DNA of 9,239 bases from Pyrinomonadaceae bacterium (GTDB taxonomy: Bacteria; Acidobacteriota; Blastocatellia; Pyrinomonadales; Pyrinomonadaceae), in the NCBI GenBank assembly GCA_026786155.1, contig JAJAYR010000201.1:1-9239 (forward strand). The letters are read 5' to 3'. The first letter of the stretch is position 1. Each line of letters starts with the position of its first letter. This document shows, one piece after another, positions 6,242 to 9,239 of this stretch. Both the position numbers and the translations under genes were made by a program. The notes under the pieces are model-generated. The model saw nothing but the letters and a program-made list of their open reading frames with translations, was not told where the DNA came from and did no database searches.

Positions 6242-7507
6242 ATGAAAGTTGACTTGATTATCGAAAACGCCGCGCAACTCGTTACCTGCGCGTCCGGCGG
6301 CAAACCGAAACGCGGCGCGGCGATGACCGATGTCGGCATCATCGAAAACGGCGCGTTGGCAATCAGCGGCGGAAAAATTGTCGCCGTTGGAAATACGAAG
6401 GAAATCGCCGGAAATTTTCAAACTGAAAACGTCATTGACGCGGGCAATAAAGTCGTCTGTCCGGCATTCGTTGACCCGCACACGCACGTCGTTTTCGCCG
6501 GAAACCGTCTGAACGAATTTGAATTGAAAATCAAAGGCGCGGATTATCTCGAAATTTTGGAAAACGGCGGCGGAATCATCTCGACCGTCAAGCAAACGCG
6601 CGAAGCGAGTTTAAAAAGTTTAATCGAACAATCGCGGCGCAGGCTCGACGAAATGCTCGCTTGCGGAACGCTGACGGCGGAAATCAAAACCGGCTACGGT
6701 TTGGACACTGCCACCGAATTAAAAATGCTCGAAGCGATTTTTGAATTGGACAAAACGCATCCGATTGATTTGATTCCGACGTTTCTGCCCGCGCACGCTT
6801 TCCCGCCGGAATTTAAAGGCAGAGAAGATGAATACGTTGCGTTGATTTGTGATGAAATGCTTCCCGAAGCGAAAGAAATTATCAATTATCAATCGTCAAT
6901 TACCAATTATTTTGCCGACGTTTTTTGCGAGAAAAACGCCTTCAATCTCGAACAATCGCGGCGCGTTTTGGAAACGGCGAAGCGTCTGGGTTTCGGGTTG
7001 AAGGCGCACGTTGACGAATTTACGAATTTAGGCTGTGCGCGGCTGGCAATCGAACTCGGCGCGACCTCGATTGACCATTTGGACGCGACTTCGGATGAAG
7101 AAATCGCACTTTTAGCCGCATCACAGACCATCGGAATCGTTACGCCAACGGTGAATTTTAATTTCGGTTCGGCGCATTTCGCCGACGCGCGGAAAATGAT
7201 TGACAAGCATTGCGCGATTGCCGTTTCGACCGATTATAATCCCGGTTCTGCACCGTGTCCGTCGCAGCCTTTGGCGATGGCGATTGCCTGTCGTTATCAA
7301 AAACTGCTGCCGTCCGAAGCTTTTAACGCCGCAACGATAAACGCGGCGTTTGCCGTCGGATTGGGCGATAAAATCGGTTCGCTGGAAGTCGGAAAAAGTG
7401 CCGACATTTTAATTTTGGATACGAACGATTACCGGCAGACGGCTTATGAATTCGGCGCGAACTTTATTGAAACAATTATAAAAACGGGTAAGATTATAAC
7501 GAGGTGA
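6242..7507 (+). CDS. hutI: Imidazolonepropionase (histidine degradation)
   Basis: A 421-residue cytosolic metal-dependent amidohydrolase. It opens the ring of 4-imidazolone-5-propionate to give N-formimino-L-glutamate, the third step of histidine catabolism. Family signatures: the metal pair H80/H82 in FVDPHTHVVFAGNR, IKTGYGLD (148-155), PAHAFPPEFKGR (183-194), metal ligand H256 in KAHVDEF, H279 in SIDHLDA, and metal ligand D331 in STDYNPGSAPCPS. The C-terminal GSLEVGKSADILILD is the usual amidohydrolase ending. Residues about 213-223 (IINYQSSITNY) come from a 7-bp tandem array and appear to be extra relative to typical HutI; the metal ligands after this point are shifted by about seven positions from the Bacillus enzyme numbering as I recall it. 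The ATG gives the normal length, but no Shine-Dalgarno is evident. First gene of an apparent hutI-uma2-hutH operon. Confidence 0.96.
   Translation: MKVDLIIENAAQLVTCASGGKPKRGAAMTDVGIIENGALAISGGKIVAVGNTKEIAGNFQTENVIDAGNKVVCPAFVDPHTHVVFAGNRLNEFELKIKGADYLEILENGGGIISTVKQTREASLKSLIEQSRRRLDEMLACGTLTAEIKTGYGLDTATELKMLEAIFELDKTHPIDLIPTFLPAHAFPPEFKGREDEYVALICDEMLPEAKEIINYQSSITNYFADVFCEKNAFNLEQSRRVLETAKRLGFGLKAHVDEFTNLGCARLAIELGATSIDHLDATSDEEIALLAASQTIGIVTPTVNFNFGSAHFADARKMIDKHCAIAVSTDYNPGSAPCPSQPLAMAIACRYQKLLPSEAFNAATINAAFAVGLGDKIGSLEVGKSADILILDTNDYRQTAYEFGANFIETIIKTGKIITR
6878..6905. repeat. 4 x 7-bp tandem repeat (unit ATTATCA) inside hutI
   Basis: Two perfect ATTATCA copies are followed by ATCGTCA and ATTACCA, then a decayed fifth copy (ATTATTT). 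In the hutI frame they read INYQSSITNY, just before the conserved ADVFCE segment. The unit has no stop codon on the coding strand in any frame. Copies three and four have diverged, which suggests an older array. Confidence 0.85.
7501..7507 (+). promoter_or_regulatory. Strong Shine-Dalgarno overlapping the hutI stop
   Basis: GAGGTGA includes the hutI TGA (7505-7507) and lies six bases before the ATG at 7514. It is the best ribosome-binding site in the window. It fixes the start of the Uma2 gene and implies that the two genes share one message. Confidence 0.75.
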
Positions 7508-7513
7508 AAAATT

Positions 7514-8116
7514 ATGACGGCAGAACCGAAACGTAAATATACGCTCGAAGAGTATTTTGAGTTGGACAAAAACGCGGAAGGGAATTTTGAATACTTTGAC
7601 GGCGAAATTTTTGAAATGAGCGGCGTTTCGCCGGAACACGCGACCATTGAGATGAACTTAGCGGAGATTCTCAATCCGGTTGCCAGAAAACGCGGTTGTC
7701 GGGCTTTTCCGGCAAATCTGCGAATAAAAGTCCCGGTTTTGCCGACTTATCGTTACCCTGATTTATCGGTTGCGTACGGCGAAACGGTGTTTGTCGAAAT
7801 TCAAGGCTTACAGTGTCTCGTCAACCCGATTTTGATTGTGGAAGTTTTGTCCGAAAGCACGGAATTTTACGACCGCGGCGAAAAGTTCCGGCAATATAAA
7901 TCAATCGAAAGTTTCCGCGAATATCTGCTCGTTTCGCAAACCGAAAAAATTATCACATTGTTTCAAAAACATAACGAGCGATTTTGGCTGCAAGGCGATT
8001 ATGTCGCGGGCGAATCGTTTCATCTCAACACTCTGGATTTTGATTTGACGGTTGACGAAATTTATCAAGACGTTGAAATAAAACCGCCAACCTACGACAC
8101 GCACAATTTTAAATGA
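7514..8116 (+). CDS. Uma2-family PD-(D/E)XK nuclease-like protein
   Basis: A 200-residue protein of the Uma2 (DUF820) family, whose fold is that of PD-(D/E)XK endonucleases. Expected features: N-terminal YTLEEYFELDK, E26 and the FDGEIFEMSG strand (28-37), the catalytic-type aspartate D83 in YRYPDLSV, the acidic centre E110 in NPILIVEVLSEST, and DRGEKFRQYK (120-129) with its conserved lysine. These residues suggest an intact active site. The biological role of Uma2 proteins is poorly known; they occur in many copies in cyanobacteria and some other phyla. The position is odd: it starts 6 bp after hutI with a strong Shine-Dalgarno and overlaps hutH by 4 bp (ATGA), so it would be co-expressed with histidine degradation. 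I infer no metabolic role; it may be a passenger gene. Confidence 0.93.
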   Translation: MTAEPKRKYTLEEYFELDKNAEGNFEYFDGEIFEMSGVSPEHATIEMNLAEILNPVARKRGCRAFPANLRIKVPVLPTYRYPDLSVAYGETVFVEIQGLQCLVNPILIVEVLSESTEFYDRGEKFRQYKSIESFREYLLVSQTEKIITLFQKHNERFWLQGDYVAGESFHLNTLDFDLTVDEIYQDVEIKPPTYDTHNFK

Positions 8117-9239
8117 ACGAAATTATTCTAGACGGCGAAAGCCTGACATTTGAACAGGTTCTCGCCGTTGCTCACGGCGAACCGAATAATCCGCGGGTTG
8201 TTTTATCCGGCAAAGCGCAGACGAATGTTAATCGTTCGGCAAACGCCGTGCAAACTCTGCTCGAACGCGGCGAAATCGCCTATGGCATCACAACCGGCTT
8301 CGGCGCGTTCAAAGATAAAATTATCTCGCGTGAAGAAGTCGAACTTCTGCAAAGAAACATCATCGTCAGCCACGCCGTCGGAGTCGGCAAACCGTTTGAC
8401 GTTCCGACAACCAGAGCAATTATTTTGATTCGCGCAAATACGCTGGCGCGTGGTTTTTCCGGCATTCGGCTGGAAACTCTGGAACTGCTTATCGAATTCT
8501 TAAATCGCGGAGTGCATCCGATTATTCCTGAAAAGGGAAGTTTAGGCGCCAGCGGCGATTTAGCACCTTTGGCGCATATGGCGTGCGTTCTAATCGGCGA
8601 AGGTGAAGCGATTTTTGACGGCGAACAATTTTCCGGCAAAGACGCGCTCGAAAAAGTCGGACTGATACCAATTGTTTTAGCCGCGAAAGAAGGTTTGGCA
8701 CTGACGAACGGCACGACGATTATGACCGCTGTCGGGTTGTTGGAAACCCAAAAGGCGAAAAAACTCGCCGATGTCGCCGATGTCGCCGGTTGTCTGTCGC
8801 TCGAAGCGTTGAACGGAACGGTTTCGGCTTTTGACGAACGGATTCACGCGCTGCGCCCGCATCCGCGCCAGATTGACTGCGCGAAAAACTTGCGCGATAT
8901 TCTGGCGGAAAGCGAATTCGTCCGCGAATTCGATGCGACGAACGTGCAGGATGCCTACACTCTGCGCTGTATGCCGCAGGTTCACGGCGCGTGCCGCGAC
9001 GCAATCGCTTACGCCGAATGGGTCGTCAACATCGAACTTAATGCCGTAACGGACAATCCTTTGATTTTCTGCGATGAAAGCTGCGATAAAATTGAGGTGA
9101 TTTCCGGCGGTAATTTTCACGGCGAACCGCTCGCACTTTCGATGGATTATCTGGCGATTGCGCTCTCGGAACTCGGCAACATTTCGGAAAGACGCTTGAT
9201 GCGCCTAACCGACGAATGTTCCAACGCGCATATTTTACC
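8113..9239 (+). CDS. hutH: Histidine ammonia-lyase (3' end outside window)
   Basis: This enzyme removes ammonia from L-histidine to give urocanate, the first step of histidine degradation. 375 residues are visible out of the roughly 500-510 usual for the family. The MIO cofactor triad A146-S147-G148 lies in GSLGASGDLAPLAHM. Other active-site residues are Y57 in YGITTGFG, N199 in LTNGTT, and Y282 and R285 in QDAYTLRCMPQVHGA; SGGNFHGEP (331-339) is also typical. The catalytic glutamate expected further downstream is beyond the edge. The ATG overlaps the Uma2 stop (ATGA), and no Shine-Dalgarno is seen, so translation is probably coupled to the upstream gene. A 9-bp duplication (8769-8786) reads DVADVA within the ordinary helical core and looks unremarkable. 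Confidence 0.96.
   Translation, partial: MNEIILDGESLTFEQVLAVAHGEPNNPRVVLSGKAQTNVNRSANAVQTLLERGEIAYGITTGFGAFKDKIISREEVELLQRNIIVSHAVGVGKPFDVPTTRAIILIRANTLARGFSGIRLETLELLIEFLNRGVHPIIPEKGSLGASGDLAPLAHMACVLIGEGEAIFDGEQFSGKDALEKVGLIPIVLAAKEGLALTNGTTIMTAVGLLETQKAKKLADVADVAGCLSLEALNGTVSAFDERIHALRPHPRQIDCAKNLRDILAESEFVREFDATNVQDAYTLRCMPQVHGACRDAIAYAEWVVNIELNAVTDNPLIFCDESCDKIEVISGGNFHGEPLALSMDYLAIALSELGNISERRLMRLTDECSNAHIL

Noticed and set aside
8769..8786. Nine-base duplication GCCGATGTC in hutH as a possible fourth repeat array
   Set aside because: It is only two copies, in frame, and gives DVADVA in the alanine-rich helical core typical of HutH, so chance or ordinary coding bias is enough.
8280..9120. 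Minus-strand open frames opposite hutH
   Set aside because: The plus strand encodes every HutH active-site motif in one frame; the antisense frames show no family features.

Overview
The window looks like an ordinary chromosomal stretch from a free-living bacterium. Base composition is moderate, codons are rich in GCG/GAA/AAA/CGC, and the genes are closely packed on both strands. My best guess is Acidobacteriota, probably class Blastocatellia (Pyrinomonadaceae-like). I base this on the acidobacterial style of the peptidase/TPR protein with its small cysteine-containing beta-rich tail, the Uma2 gene, and heptanucleotide tandem repeats inside genes. Such repeats are best known from filamentous cyanobacteria, so the taxonomic call is an inference and not a proof.

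Layout. Positions 1-2397 (minus strand) hold almost all of a UvrD/PcrA-type DNA helicase; only the extreme C-terminus is cut off by the window edge. A short divergent spacer (2398-2495) carries plausible promoters in both directions. It leads into a HigB-HigA type II toxin-antitoxin pair (2496-3191, plus strand), and a small perfect palindrome sits inside the putative toxin promoter. The antitoxin runs tail-to-tail, overlapping by 8 bp, with an ISOC1/ISOC2-like isochorismatase-family hydrolase (3184-3741, minus). A 168-bp spacer follows. It holds an open frame with no normal start codon, which ends in an ATGA overlap with the next gene. That gene (3910-5865, plus) encodes an exported HExxH metalloprotease-like protein with TPR repeats and a small C-terminal beta-type domain.

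Positions 5866-6241 hold a strong 68-bp imperfect palindrome (REP-like). It supplies the last codons and the stop of a small minus-strand single-pass membrane protein (5924-6133). A divergent spacer with direct and inverted repeats precedes what looks like a histidine-utilisation operon: hutI (6242-7507), a Uma2-family nuclease-like gene (7514-8116), and hutH (8113 to the window end, partial). Spacing is very tight. A Shine-Dalgarno overlaps the hutI stop, and an ATGA overlap joins uma2 and hutH. HutH converts histidine to urocanate, and HutI converts imidazolonepropionate to formiminoglutamate. The intermediate urocanase (hutU) is not in the window.

The most unusual thing visible is not a new gene system. 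It is a set of three four-copy heptanucleotide tandem arrays (each 28 bp, each of different sequence) embedded in coding sequence: two in the helicase linker and one in a HutI surface loop. The 68-bp palindrome that ends a small gene and the Uma2 gene lodged inside a hut operon are the next most interesting. I see no CRISPR array, rRNA, tRNA, transposase or prophage gene.
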